A DNA stretch of 64,000 nucleotides. Source: Anaerolineales bacterium (lineage in GTDB: Bacteria; Chloroflexota; Anaerolineae; Anaerolineales; Villigracilaceae). This document shows positions 51,688-60,397 of the stretch, piece by piece (positions within the stretch are counted from its first letter, which is position 1; the number at the start of each line of letters is the position of its first letter). Below the pieces are notes generated by a model. The model worked only from the letters and a program-made list of their open reading frames with translations, searched no databases and was not told the DNA's origin. The stretch covers positions 93,332 to 157,331 of the forward strand of contig JAIXKJ010000008.1 in NCBI GenBank assembly GCA_026928255.1, written 5' to 3'. A program made the position numbers and the translations under genes.

Positions 51688-52656
51688 TTATGTCAGCGCT
51701 TTGCAGACGGCTTTGCGCGGGGCGGCGGCGAGGTCGAGGTTGATTGCGGAAAGCAAAATTTGAATGGCGAGGATGACGGAAAGAGTCGGCAAGATGACGG
51801 TGCCGGTCGGCGCGGGAATGCCGCGCTCGGCGTATTGTATCCACTTTATGCCGCCGAAGATTAAGCCGAAGAGCAACAGCGGAATTCCCGTCAGCAAATA
51901 AACGGAGGTCATCGAAAAGTCAAAAATGAAATATTTCAAAACGACGCGCTTGATCAACGTCTGCAAAAGTTTGAGCGGAAATTCAATCAGCGTTCGGCGG
52001 ACGGACAAACTAGAAATTTCGTTGCGATAGCGGGCGGGAATGGTTACGTCCTGCACGCGGGCGTCGCGCAAATATAAACGCGCCAACATAGACGTTTCAA
52101 AAAAATATCCTTTATCGAGGCGGTCGAGCGGCAGCGAAGCCAGCATCTCGGCGCGGATGGCAAAATAGCCGTTGGTCGGGTCAAAGACGTTCCAGTAGCC
52201 GCTGGCGGCTTTGGCGAGAAAACTCAAGCCTAAATTTCCGACGCGGCGAATCAGCGGCATTTGGCGCAGCGCGTCAAAATCGCGGAAGCGGTTGCCTTTG
52301 GCGTAGTCCGCTCGCCCTTCGATGAGCGGAAGAATCAAATCGGGAATATAGCGCGGGTCCATTTGTCCATCGCCGTCCACTTTGACGATAATTTGCGCGC
52401 CGAGTTCCAACGCTTTCTTAAACCCGCTGACCATTGCGCCGCCGACTCCTTGATTCTTTTCGTGGCGAATTAAGCAAATGCGCGCATCGTCCTGCGCGGC
52501 GGCGCGGACCAACTCGGCGCTCGCGTCGGGCGAAGCGTCGTCCACGACGACAATGTGGCGAACGAAATCAGGCAGTCCGCGCAGGACGGCGAGAATTTCC
52601 CTTTCCGTGCGGTAGGCGGGGACGACAACCGCCAGATTAAATCTCAAAAATTCCAT
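51688..52656 (-). CDS. GT2 glycosyltransferase, polyprenol-phosphate-sugar synthase type
   Basis: The product is about 322 residues. The GT-A domain starts with LAVVVPAYRTEREILAVLRG and has VVDDASPDASAELVR, the DxD-equivalent VKVDGDGQMDPRYI and FNPTNGYFAI-type FDPTNGYFAIRAEML. Two C-terminal membrane helices follow (about 240-310). This resembles dolichol/undecaprenyl-phosphate mannose or glucose synthases, which feed GT-C enzymes such as the one at 32,810-34,282. ATG 52,656 is preferred to the TTG at 52,662 because TACAAT lies 7 nt upstream of the ATG. Confidence 0.88.
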   Translation of the reverse strand: MEFLRFNLAVVVPAYRTEREILAVLRGLPDFVRHIVVVDDASPDASAELVRAAAQDDARICLIRHEKNQGVGGAMVSGFKKALELGAQIIVKVDGDGQMDPRYIPDLILPLIEGRADYAKGNRFRDFDALRQMPLIRRVGNLGLSFLAKAASGYWNVFDPTNGYFAIRAEMLASLPLDRLDKGYFFETSMLARLYLRDARVQDVTIPARYRNEISSLSVRRTLIEFPLKLLQTLIKRVVLKYFIFDFSMTSVYLLTGIPLLLFGLIFGGIKWIQYAERGIPAPTGTVILPTLSVILAIQILLSAINLDLAAAPRKAVCKALT

Positions 52657-52663
52657 TTTCAAA

Positions 52664-52669
52664 ATTGTA
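52664..52669 (-). promoter_or_regulatory. -10 box TACAAT of the GT2 operon
   Basis: On the minus strand TACAAT ends 7 nt before the ATG at 52,656 with no ribosome-binding site between. Confidence 0.55.
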
Positions 52670-52706
52670 ATCGAAAAGATGATAGAATCTTTTTAAGGAG
52701 ATTTCT

Positions 52707-53855
52707 ATGGCGCCTGGAGAACGAATCCTTATCGTCGAAAACGATCCAGACATCGCCGACCTGATTGGAAGGCAAGCGTTGAAGCCGATGGGCTATCAAA
52801 CTTTCGTCGCGGAAACGGCGGGCGACGCGATTCGCATCGCCGCTCAAAATCCGCCCGATTTGATTCTGACCAGCATCAACTTGCCTGGATTAAGCGGCAA
52901 AGATTTGCTCGCCGCGTTAAATTCGCAAAACATCAAATCGCCGTCCATCGTCATCGCCGCCAAAGGGCAAGAAGCGGACGCGATTCAAGCCTTTCGGCTC
53001 GGCGCAATAGACGTGCTGTTCTGGCCCCTGCGCGACGCGGAAGTGGTCGCCATCGTCGAGCGCGCCCTGCGTCAGACTCAAGAATCGCGCGAACGCCAAA
53101 AGTTAGACCGTCAACTGAAAACGACTCACGACGAATTGCAACGCCGCCTGCGCGATATGACGACCATTATGGGCGTCGCCAAAGCGGTAACGTCCGTCGG
53201 CGATCAACGCCAACTGTTCGACCGCATCCTCGAAAGCGCGGCGCAGTTAAGCGATGCGGACATGTGCTGGCTGACTTTGCGCGAAGACAAAAGCAACGCC
53301 TTCATGCTCCGCGCTCAACGCGGGCTGCCCGACTCGTGGGCGAAGAAAATGAATCAACCGTTGGACGACGGCATCAGTTCGCTGGTGGCGCTTTCCGCCG
53401 AAAGTTTATTCATCAACGGCGCGCCGCTGCAAAAATTCAAAATCGCCGCGCTGGGAAAATCGGCGGGCGTCATTCCCATCAAAATCAAAAGCGAAGTTAT
53501 CGGCTTGCTGATTGTCGTCCGCAAGAGCGACAAGGAATTTCTCAAAGATTCGCAGACCATGCTCGGCGCGATGGCGGATTACGCATCGATTGCGCTGGTC
53601 AACGCGCGGCTTTTCCAAGCGTTGGGGCAGGCGGCGGAAAGCGCCCGCGTCGGCGAGAAAAGCCGCTCATCGTCGCTCGATACGATTCGCAAATCCATCC
53701 GCGCCGAAGTAGAAGCGGGCGTTTACCCGCTTAATTTAGTGTTGACGGAAATGCCCGGCGCGCTGAACGTCGAACAGAAAAAAGCGCTGGAAGCGGTTAA
53801 AGAATCGTTGATACGGCTGACTCGCGTTTCGGAAAACACCGCGCCGAGACGTTAA
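52707..53855 (+). CDS. receiver-like and GAF-domain signalling protein with a degenerate receiver
   Basis: Residues 1-125 of this 382-residue protein have the CheY fold pattern (RILIVENDPDIADLI, LILTSINLPGLSGKDLL). The phosphorylated aspartate is replaced by Ser56, and the conserved Thr/Lys switch residues appear as Ala and Trp-Pro (IAAKG, LFWPL). A coiled coil (about 126-150) leads to a GAF domain (about 155-305, DADMCWLTLRED, IIPIKIKSEVIGLLIV). A C-terminal helical region of about 70 residues follows. There is no output DNA-binding domain. The start has aaggag upstream. It is followed after 4 bases by a histidine kinase gene. Confidence 0.82.
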   Translation: MAPGERILIVENDPDIADLIGRQALKPMGYQTFVAETAGDAIRIAAQNPPDLILTSINLPGLSGKDLLAALNSQNIKSPSIVIAAKGQEADAIQAFRLGAIDVLFWPLRDAEVVAIVERALRQTQESRERQKLDRQLKTTHDELQRRLRDMTTIMGVAKAVTSVGDQRQLFDRILESAAQLSDADMCWLTLREDKSNAFMLRAQRGLPDSWAKKMNQPLDDGISSLVALSAESLFINGAPLQKFKIAALGKSAGVIPIKIKSEVIGLLIVVRKSDKEFLKDSQTMLGAMADYASIALVNARLFQALGQAAESARVGEKSRSSSLDTIRKSIRAEVEAGVYPLNLVLTEMPGALNVEQKKALEAVKESLIRLTRVSENTAPRR

Positions 53856-53859
53856 GGAA

Positions 53860-55311
53860 ATGACAAAACAAGATTTTATTTTACTAGCGCTCGACACCTT
53901 TTCCGCCGCCGATTGGATGGCGCGCGCTCTGCGTTCCGCCGAATACGAAGCGCGGATCGTTCAAGATCAAAGCGAGTTAAGCGAAGCGATTCAAAAAACT
54001 ATTCCCGCGCTGATCGTCGTCGGCGACACGTTTGACGGCGCGGACGGCTTCGCCCTCTCCGCCGAAATCCTCGAACGCTTTCCCACCTTGCCGATTATTT
54101 TATACGTCGAAAACAGCGCGCCGACTCTCGCGCAACGCGCCGTCCGCGCAGGGATTGGCGGCTACTTAGATTCGTCCGCAACGCCGGAGACTCTCGTCGA
54201 AGAGACGCGCCGCGCCTTATTCCGCGCGCGCAGATTAGGCGATTGGCTGCGCGGCGAAGTCAAACGCACGACCGCGTCGTTGGAGAAAAAAGCGCAATTC
54301 TCCGAATCGGAACGCAACAAATTAACCGCCATCCTCGCCAACATTCAAGACGGCATTTTGGTTTTAGACGAGACGCATCACATTCTGTTGGCGAACAAAA
54401 CCGTTTCGGAAATTTTTCGCCTAAACGGAAATCCGTTGGTCGGCAGGCACGTCAAAGACGCGATACAAAACGCGGACTTAAGCGCGTTGGTAGATCGCGC
54501 CGACGACGACATCCTTAAATATCACGAGATTAACTTCCCCGACGGGCGCGTTTACAACGCGCAGTACACGCCGCTTCCGCGCATTGGCGGCGCGATTACC
54601 ATGCAGGATATTTCTTACTTAAAAGAAATTGACAATTTGAAGAGCGACTTCGTCCACACCGTTTCGCACGATTTGCGCTCGCCGCTGACCGCCGTGCTGG
54701 GCTACATGGAATTAGCCGAACGCGCCGGCCCGCTTAACGAAGCGCAGAAAGAATATTTTGAGCGCTTGCGCGCCAGCGTGCAGCACATTACAAATTTGGT
54801 CAACGAACTGCTCGATTTGGGAAGGCTTGAATCGGGCATAGACGCGCGCCGCGAAAACGTGGATTTGGAAAATATCGTCAAATATTCGCTGACCATTTTT
54901 GAAGATCAAATCAAAAAGAAGAATCTAAAACTTTTCTATCAAACCGAAGGCGTCATTAAACCCTTGCACGCCAACCCGATTCGCATTCGCCAAATGATTG
55001 ACAATTTGATCGGCAACGCCGTCAAATACACGCCGCCCGACGGCTCGATTTCGCTGACCATCGAAGCGCAAGAAGACCAAATCATCTTAAGCGTCGGCGA
55101 CAGCGGGCCGGGAATTCCAGTGGAAGAACAAAGCCGCGTCTTTGAAAAATTCTTCCGCGCCTCAAACCGCCCCGACCACGTCGAAGGCTCCGGGTTGGGG
55201 TTAGCCATCGTCAAATCCATCGTGGACAGTCATCAAGGGCGCGTGTGGGTGGAATCAAAAGTCGGCGTCGGCTCGACGTTTATCGTCCTGCTGCCCGCCA
55301 ATTCTGCGTAA
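53860..55311 (+). CDS. receiver-PAS histidine kinase with a non-canonical receiver
   Basis: The 483-residue cytoplasmic kinase starts with a receiver-like domain (about 1-125). In ALIVVGDTFDGADGF the expected phospho-Asp position is Gly55, with an Asp at 56. A PAS domain follows (about 150-250, ILANIQDGILVLDETHHILLANK). The kinase core has the H-box FVHTVSHDLRSPLTAVLGY (about 263-281), N-box NLIGNAVKYTPPDG, and G-boxes VGDSGPGIP and GSGLGLAIV. Its start overlaps the ribosome-binding site region just after the previous stop, so both proteins are probably co-produced. An external response regulator must exist elsewhere. Confidence 0.9.
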   Translation: MTKQDFILLALDTFSAADWMARALRSAEYEARIVQDQSELSEAIQKTIPALIVVGDTFDGADGFALSAEILERFPTLPIILYVENSAPTLAQRAVRAGIGGYLDSSATPETLVEETRRALFRARRLGDWLRGEVKRTTASLEKKAQFSESERNKLTAILANIQDGILVLDETHHILLANKTVSEIFRLNGNPLVGRHVKDAIQNADLSALVDRADDDILKYHEINFPDGRVYNAQYTPLPRIGGAITMQDISYLKEIDNLKSDFVHTVSHDLRSPLTAVLGYMELAERAGPLNEAQKEYFERLRASVQHITNLVNELLDLGRLESGIDARRENVDLENIVKYSLTIFEDQIKKKNLKLFYQTEGVIKPLHANPIRIRQMIDNLIGNAVKYTPPDGSISLTIEAQEDQIILSVGDSGPGIPVEEQSRVFEKFFRASNRPDHVEGSGLGLAIVKSIVDSHQGRVWVESKVGVGSTFIVLLPANSA

Positions 55312-55932
55312 TTATTTTTTCGGCAATTTGGAAAGTATCGAAATATCGCGCCGATGCGAAACGCTGGGCGCGTCTCCGCCGCCGTGCCGCAGGCTGTCCA
55401 TCTCCGCGCTGAAGCGCATCCAGTCTTCGACCAAAATCACTAAATTCGGCGTTTTCTTATCTTTGAAAAAAAGCGGCGAAAGGAAAAAACGCAGCGCGCC
55501 TTGCGACATCGGCAACGACTTCGCCTCGACGACAACCGCCGACATTCGCGCAATCGGCTCGACGATTTCTTCCAGCGAGTTTGGCAAACTCTTGCGCGGA
55601 AAAATCTCCCCCATCGAAGAAACGCTCGTCCGCACAAAACGCTTGTACGAAATATTCAACCGCAAAAAGGGCGTCGCCAATTTCAAATGATTCGGAAACG
55701 GCTGCACATAAGCGCTTTTGTTCAAAAGGCGCATCGCAATTCCGACGCAGGCAATCGCCGCGCCCAACCCCGCAGACAGTTGCCAGCGCCATGCGTCCCA
55801 AGCGAGGGAACGCAACACCCACGCCAACCCAATCAGCGCCAGACCCAACGTAAAGACCGCCGTCCGCCAGCGGTTCATCATCAACGTGAAAACATAAAGC
55901 GGATAACGATTTCCGCCTTTTGGCTTGGACAT
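55312..55932 (-). CDS. hypothetical membrane protein (206 aa)
   Basis: Two adjacent N-terminal hydrophobic segments (about 20-42 and 50-68) are followed by a soluble domain containing LRLNISYKRFVRTSVSSMGEIFP and VVVEAKSLPMSQGALRFFLSP. The family is not recognised. It lies one base after the translin-family stop and is the fourth gene of the ssb cluster. The gene ends immediately next to the stop of the convergent kinase gene, with no room for a terminator. Confidence 0.65.
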   Translation of the reverse strand: MSKPKGGNRYPLYVFTLMMNRWRTAVFTLGLALIGLAWVLRSLAWDAWRWQLSAGLGAAIACVGIAMRLLNKSAYVQPFPNHLKLATPFLRLNISYKRFVRTSVSSMGEIFPRKSLPNSLEEIVEPIARMSAVVVEAKSLPMSQGALRFFLSPLFFKDKKTPNLVILVEDWMRFSAEMDSLRHGGGDAPSVSHRRDISILSKLPKK

Positions 55933-55933
55933 A

Positions 55934-56599
55934 TCAACCTCGCTCGCCGCTTGCCGGACGTCGGGCCGAGTCGTCGTCCATTCGCCTGAGCAAACGCTCG
56001 ATGGATTCTTGCAAATGTCCGCCGCGCAGGCTGAATGTGATGTCGCCGCGAGTCTTTTCGACGATGCCGCGCGCCAAATCGGTTTGACGGCGCAGTCCGC
56101 TCGTGATGGCGTCGGGGTAGTCTATCGTAATCAGCGCGGAATAAATTTCGTCCATCGCGTTCATCAAGCGCTCGGCTTCGTCGGAATATCCGTGCCGCAA
56201 AATGTCCATCACGCGGCGGCGCAGTTCGCCGACGACTTCCGCCAGCCCGTTGAGATACGCCGCCGATTCGACGCCCAACTCTTGCGGAGTCGGCATAGGT
56301 CGAGCGTCGAACAAAGCGCAGACGATATTCGCTTCGGTAAATTCTTTCAGCGCGTCTTGAGTGTAGCCCGCGTAGAACAGGTCGGGGTATTCGGCGAGGG
56401 AATTTCGCAGCGCGTCTGCCAAATTGCGGGCTTCGCTTAATCTCTCGCGGACGACGTCTTCTTCTCTGCGGTGCGCGGCGCGGATGGCGAGCGAGCAGGC
56501 GCGAGTTAACTGGCGCGCTTGCGTCAACGCCGAATCGCGGGCGGCGGAGCGGGAGTCAAAGTCTCGGCGAATTTGCTCGATGATGGATTCTAATTCCAT
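55934..56599 (-). CDS. translin/TRAX-family protein
   Basis: The 221-residue all-helical protein shows the translin-family pattern: RELIR-type REEDVVRERLSEARNLADAL, then YAGYTQDALKEFTEANIVCAL, AAYLNGLAEVVGELRRRVMDILR, MNAMDEIYSALITIDYPDAI, and the terminal GLRRQTDLARGIVEKTRGDI (about 178-197). The acidic residues that form the TRAX-type RNase site are represented by EFTEAN and ELRRR. Eukaryotic translin-TRAX forms the C3PO RNase, and archaeal homologues are RNases. Bacterial members are uncommon and uncharacterised. ATG 56,599 lies one base after the DUF3467 stop. Automatic pipelines often call such proteins haloacid dehalogenases, which the sequence does not support. Confidence 0.82.
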   Translation of the reverse strand: MELESIIEQIRRDFDSRSAARDSALTQARQLTRACSLAIRAAHRREEDVVRERLSEARNLADALRNSLAEYPDLFYAGYTQDALKEFTEANIVCALFDARPMPTPQELGVESAAYLNGLAEVVGELRRRVMDILRHGYSDEAERLMNAMDEIYSALITIDYPDAITSGLRRQTDLARGIVEKTRGDITFSLRGGHLQESIERLLRRMDDDSARRPASGERG

Positions 56600-56600
56600 A

Positions 56601-56942
56601 TTATTCGGCGGCGGGCAGTTCGGGCGGCTGCTGAAAGGGTCGGAAGAGATTGTCCGCCAACGTCGGGTTGACGGGAACGACAATTTCGCCGAAAGCCGCT
56701 TCGTAACGCGCGAGGTTTTCCGTCAACGCTTTGAGCAGCAATTTGGCGTTGAGCGGAGTCATCACCACGCGAGAGCGAATCTTCGCTTGCGGATCGCCGG
56801 GCAACAGGTGCGCGAAATCAATCACAATGTCCGAAGGCGAATGCGCGATGCGCGCTAAGTTGGCGTATTGCGGTTCTAAACCTTCGGGGAGAGTCAGCGC
56901 GGGAGCGGCGGAAGGCTTAGGCGGAATCTGCGGCGCGGTCAT
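56601..56942 (-). CDS. DUF3467 protein
   Basis: The 113-residue protein has the DUF3467 core: PQYANLARIAHSPSDIVIDFAHLLPG (about 24-49), SRVVMTPLNAKLLLKALTENLARYE and FGEIVVP. Function is unknown; the family is often found near DNA metabolism genes. Its ATG overlaps the ssb stop (TAATG), and the translin-family gene starts one base after its stop, so the three are translationally coupled. Confidence 0.9.
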   Translation of the reverse strand: MTAPQIPPKPSAAPALTLPEGLEPQYANLARIAHSPSDIVIDFAHLLPGDPQAKIRSRVVMTPLNAKLLLKALTENLARYEAAFGEIVVPVNPTLADNLFRPFQQPPELPAAE

Positions 56943-57367
56943 TAGAAGGGGATGTCGTCTTCGGGCGGAAGTTCCGCCATATCCATGCCGCCAGCGACCG
57001 GCCCGCCTTCGCCGCCTTCGTTGCGCGAAGAGAGGAAGCGCACGGTCGAAGCGGTTACTTCAAACGACGCGCCCGCCGACCCGTCTTGCTTCGTCCAAAC
57101 GCGCGGACCGCCGGTGGCTTTGTCGGGCGTGAGTCGTCCTTCTACCAAAACCTTCGCGCCTTTCTTCAAATATTGATTGCAGATTTCTGCTTGTTTGCCC
57201 CATGCCGAAACGCGAAACCAAATCGTCTCTTTGACTTGTTCGCCGTTGTTCGCGGTGTATTGGCGGCTGGTAGCGACCGAAAACGAAGTAACCGCCTGAC
57301 CCGAAGGCGTGTAGCGCATTTCAGGGTCTTTGCCGAGATTACCAACGATGATGATGGTGTGGTACAT
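56942..57367 (-). CDS. ssb: single-stranded DNA-binding protein
   Basis: The 141-residue protein has the OB-fold SSB sequence (IIVGNLGKDPEMRYTPSGQAVTSFSVA, KETIWFRVSAWGKQAEI, YLKKGAKVLVEGRLTPD). It ends with the acidic tip PPEDDIPF (about 134-141) that recruits partner proteins. It is the first gene of the ssb-DUF3467-translin-hypothetical cluster. The start is supported by ggagactctcct. Confidence 0.96.
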   Translation of the reverse strand: MYHTIIIVGNLGKDPEMRYTPSGQAVTSFSVATSRQYTANNGEQVKETIWFRVSAWGKQAEICNQYLKKGAKVLVEGRLTPDKATGGPRVWTKQDGSAGASFEVTASTVRFLSSRNEGGEGGPVAGGMDMAELPPEDDIPF

Positions 57368-57502
57368 AGGAGAGTCTCCTTAGGTTAAGGGTACCCGCCG
57401 AAACGCGACGGGGAAATAAAATGTCGAACGACGCTATTTTACTCTTACTTGCTTTGTATTGGGGAAGGGAACGCGGTAGAATTTACAAAAACGGAGGTTG
57501 AA

Positions 57503-57865
57503 ATGAGCGTCAAACATTCTCAGAACGTGGAAGCGAAAAACGTCGCGGCGGGCAAAGACACGACGATTCAAGTGTTGATTTCTTCGCAAGAGGGGCCGAA
57601 TTTCGCTTTGCGGAAATTTTCCATCCAAAGCGGCGGCGGCATGCCGCGACACACTAATTTGGTCGAGCATGAGCAATATGTCTTGAACGGACAGGCGACC
57701 GTTACCATCGGCGACGAAACGCATCAAGTTCGGGCGGGCGACGCGCTGTACATTCCCGCGGGCGTCGTCCACTCGTATAACAACGTCGGCGAAGAACCGT
57801 TTGAGTTTTTGTGCGTCGTCCCGAACAAGGAAGATCAAATTACGGTTGTGGAAGAAGGCTGCTGA
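57503..57865 (+). CDS. cupin-domain protein (120 aa)
   Basis: The single cupin barrel has motif 1 GGMPRHTNLVEHEQYVLNG (histidines and glutamate for a metal) and motif 2 IPAGVVHSYNNVGEEP. A metal-binding role is likely; the substrate is unknown. ATG 57,503 follows cggaggttgaa. It ends one base from the stop of the convergent rsmG. Confidence 0.85.
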   Translation: MSVKHSQNVEAKNVAAGKDTTIQVLISSQEGPNFALRKFSIQSGGGMPRHTNLVEHEQYVLNGQATVTIGDETHQVRAGDALYIPAGVVHSYNNVGEEPFEFLCVVPNKEDQITVVEEGC

Positions 57866-57866
57866 A

Positions 57867-58577
57867 TTACAAGGGACTCTTCGTCGGGATGCCCGCATTG
57901 CGCGGATATTTCGGCGGCGTGGCGGCGACTTTCTGCGCCAGCACGAGGTAGCGGTCGTCGGCGACGCCCGGCAAGTGGACGGGAATCAGGCGCGTCAATT
58001 TGCCGCCCAAAATTTTTAGCGCCCTTTCAGCGGACTGCGCTTCGGCGGGTCCGCTTTCGCCTTTTTGCGCGAGCATAAACCCGCCGACTTTGACCAGCGG
58101 CAATAAATATTCGGCGAGGATGTCGAGTTGCGCCACCGCGCGCGCCGTCGCCCAATCGTAGGCTTCGCGGTGCGCGGGATTTTGTCCTGCGTCTTCGGCG
58201 CGGGCGTGGACGACTTCGATTCCTTCCAGCCCCAAGGTTTGGACGATGTGTCGGCAAAACGCCGCTTTCTTCCCGACCGATTCGACCAGCGTAGTCTGCA
58301 TGGCAGGGTAAATAATTTTTAGGGGAATGCTCGGAAAGCCGGCGCCTGTTCCCACATCAATTAAGCGGCGCGGCGGGTTGTCCTTCCAAGCCAAGACGCA
58401 GGAATACGAATCCAAAAAATGTTTAACGCGAATCGATTCTGAATCTCGAATGGCGGTTAAATTGATTTTGCGATTCCATTCGATCAGTTCTTCTTCGTAC
58501 GTCGTCAGCGCCGCTTTTTGCCGCGCCGAAAGGCGAACGTTGAACAGCGTTTCTGCGTTTTGAATGAGGGCATCCAT
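57867..58577 (-). CDS. rsmG: 16S rRNA (guanine-N7) methyltransferase RsmG
   Basis: The 236-residue enzyme methylates G527 of 16S rRNA. Family signatures are LTTYEEELIEWNRKINLTAIRD, VKHFLDSYSCVLAW, the SAM motif LIDVGTGAGFPSIPLKI and the later WATARAVAQLDILAEYLLPLVK. A leaderless TATAAT box 6 nt upstream fixes the start. Confidence 0.95.
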   Translation of the reverse strand: MDALIQNAETLFNVRLSARQKAALTTYEEELIEWNRKINLTAIRDSESIRVKHFLDSYSCVLAWKDNPPRRLIDVGTGAGFPSIPLKIIYPAMQTTLVESVGKKAAFCRHIVQTLGLEGIEVVHARAEDAGQNPAHREAYDWATARAVAQLDILAEYLLPLVKVGGFMLAQKGESGPAEAQSAERALKILGGKLTRLIPVHLPGVADDRYLVLAQKVAATPPKYPRNAGIPTKSPL

Positions 58578-58583
58578 GCCGCG

Positions 58584-58589
58584 ATTATA
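58584..58589 (-). promoter_or_regulatory. -10 box TATAAT of rsmG
   Basis: On the minus strand TATAAT ends exactly 6 nt before the ATG at 58,577, with no ribosome-binding site. It lies directly after the terminator of the upstream gene. Confidence 0.62.
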
Positions 58590-58594
58590 CCGAC

Positions 58595-58627
58595 AAAAAA
58601 AGCGAGGACGGCGTCGCCGTCCTCGCT
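58595..58627 (-). terminator. intrinsic terminator of the DUF4349 gene
   Basis: agcgaggacgg and ccgtcctcgct form an 11-bp stem with a 5-base loop, followed on the minus strand by seven T. It begins 6 bases after the DUF4349 stop and separates it from rsmG. Confidence 0.9.
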
Positions 58628-58633
58628 TTTGAT

Positions 58634-59593
58634 TTATTTCTTCTCTTCTTCTTTATTTTGCGCTTCGACTTTTTTCTTGCCGCCGCGCATCTTGCGGGAG
58701 AGCCAGCGCAAGACGATGAAAGCAAGGTAAAGCGGAATGCCGACGGTGATCAGCATGGGCAGGCCGTAGATGAAAAAGCGGATTGTGAAATCTACGAAAC
58801 CTTTCCAGAAGTCGAGCAGGTCTTGAATGGCTGTCAGCGCGACGCCTTTCGGTTCCCACTTGCCGATGGTAACGGGCTTGACGGACTCTTCGGCGATCAG
58901 TTGAATGTTGATTGCGGAAAGCGACGAGGCTTCGTCGTAGTATTTTATTTGCCCTTGAATGACTTCGATTTGCTCGCGGTAATACATCAATTGATTGAAG
59001 ATGTTGACCACTTCGTCGGCGTTTTGGGCGTTCTCCATCAATTTCGTCAACTCTTTTTCGGCGGCTTGATAGGTCTTCAAGCGCGATTGCAAATCCACAT
59101 AATCGGCGGTAACGTCCGTCCCCGAACGATTTTCTCTGCGAATTTCAACCGCGTCTTTTTTGACAAAGTCCAGCGCGTCGGTTAATTTTTCGGCAGGCAC
59201 GCGGACGGTCAAATTCGCCGAGGGCAGAGGCGTTCCGTCGCTGGAATAATTTTGCGAGAGATTCGCCGAGACGACGAATCCGCCAAAATCTTTCGCCATG
59301 TTTTGGATGGCTTCCATGCGCTGCGGCACGTCGGCGACGACGACCACGATGTCGGCGTTTTCGATGATGATGCGTTTTTGTTGCGCGGCGTTTCCATTTC
59401 CGCTGCCGCCTTTATTTGCAGAATCGGGCATCGTTTCCGGCGCCGCCATCGGCATCTCGGCGTATGATTCGTCGTAAGACTGCGGAGCAGCCGCCCCATA
59501 AAAATCGGGCGAAGGCGTGGCGGACGCCGCTCCGCAAGCGGACAGAATCAGGGCGGCGATAAAAACAAGAACGTAAGGCGTGAGGCGTTTCAT
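58634..59593 (-). CDS. DUF4349 lipoprotein
   Basis: The 319-residue protein has a lipobox (YVLVFIAALILSAC), a low-complexity linker and the DUF4349 domain (about 75-300) with IIIENADIVVVVADV, AKDFGGFVVSANLS and a long coiled coil containing DYVDLQSRLKTYQAAEKELTKLM and IFNQLMYYREQIEVIQGQI. A C-terminal membrane helix (about 270-295) and a basic tail follow. Family function is unknown; it is an envelope protein anchored at both ends. ATG 59,593 follows aaggagaataag. Confidence 0.88.
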   Translation of the reverse strand: MKRLTPYVLVFIAALILSACGAASATPSPDFYGAAAPQSYDESYAEMPMAAPETMPDSANKGGSGNGNAAQQKRIIIENADIVVVVADVPQRMEAIQNMAKDFGGFVVSANLSQNYSSDGTPLPSANLTVRVPAEKLTDALDFVKKDAVEIRRENRSGTDVTADYVDLQSRLKTYQAAEKELTKLMENAQNADEVVNIFNQLMYYREQIEVIQGQIKYYDEASSLSAINIQLIAEESVKPVTIGKWEPKGVALTAIQDLLDFWKGFVDFTIRFFIYGLPMLITVGIPLYLAFIVLRWLSRKMRGGKKKVEAQNKEEEKK

Positions 59594-59665
59594 CTTATTC
59601 TCCTTCTTTCTTTCATTAGTTTTGCTCAAAAGACGACACGCGCGTAAAAATAGTTCCCGCCCGCT

Positions 59666-60397
59666 TTACCAGCCTGCGGCAATTCTCGCGGCGTGTTTTT
59701 CGGGAAGCCCCGCCTCGCGGATGCGCTTCTGCACTTCGGCGATGTTGTACGGAACGCGGCGCGGAGTCCATGTGCGGGCTTCGCTGTCGTAAATGGCATA
59801 CGCCGCGCGCGAGTCGCGGTCGCGCGGTTGACCGACGCTGCCCGGGTTGAGAATCATTTTCGGCGCGAGTTGAATGGCGACGTTCGGCGCAGTCTGCTGA
59901 ACGACGACGCGCGTTCCCTTTTCCTTTTGCGTAAAACTGCATTGGACGTGCGAATGCCCGACGAAGCACCACGGCGTTTCAAAGTGATCGAAGTTCAAAC
60001 TGGCGATCATCGAGTTGAGGATGTACTCCCAAAGCGGGTCTCGCGGGCTGCCGTGCGCCAGCGTCGCCTCGCCGCGCACTTTGACGGCGCTCGGCAGCGA
60101 ACGGATGAAGTCCAAATTAGCGGGGCTGAGGACTTTTTCGTGATAGAGCAAAGCGCGTTTCGCCTCGCCGTTAAACGTCTCCATCGAGATGCCGCCCGTC
60201 AGCGCCACGTCGTGATTGCCCATCAAACAGGTTAAATTTTTTATCTCGCGCACCTCTTCGACGACGGCGTTCGGGTCGGGTCCATAACCGACCAAATCGC
60301 CCAAGCACCAAGTTTCGTCCGCCGCGCCCGCGTCTTTCAACACGGCTTGCAACGCGGTGTAATTCGCATGAATGTCCGACATCACTAAAATACGCAT
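59666..60397 (-). CDS. YfcE/MJ0936-like metallophosphoesterase
   Basis: The 243-residue calcineurin-like phosphoesterase starts with MRILVMSDIHANYTAL and has WCLGDLVGYGPDP, CLMGNHDVAL, AHGSPRDPLWEY and VGHSHVQ, the five metal-site motifs. Relatives hydrolyse phosphodiesters of small molecules; the substrate is unknown. Its ATG overlaps the coaBC stop (TGATG), so the two are coupled. Confidence 0.9.
   Translation of the reverse strand: MRILVMSDIHANYTALQAVLKDAGAADETWCLGDLVGYGPDPNAVVEEVREIKNLTCLMGNHDVALTGGISMETFNGEAKRALLYHEKVLSPANLDFIRSLPSAVKVRGEATLAHGSPRDPLWEYILNSMIASLNFDHFETPWCFVGHSHVQCSFTQKEKGTRVVVQQTAPNVAIQLAPKMILNPGSVGQPRDRDSRAAYAIYDSEARTWTPRRVPYNIAEVQKRIREAGLPEKHAARIAAGW

Noticed and set aside
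55934..56599. Haloacid dehalogenase identity for the helical protein
   Set aside because: None of the HAD motifs (DxDx[TV], Lys, DD) is present, and the helical signature is that of translin.
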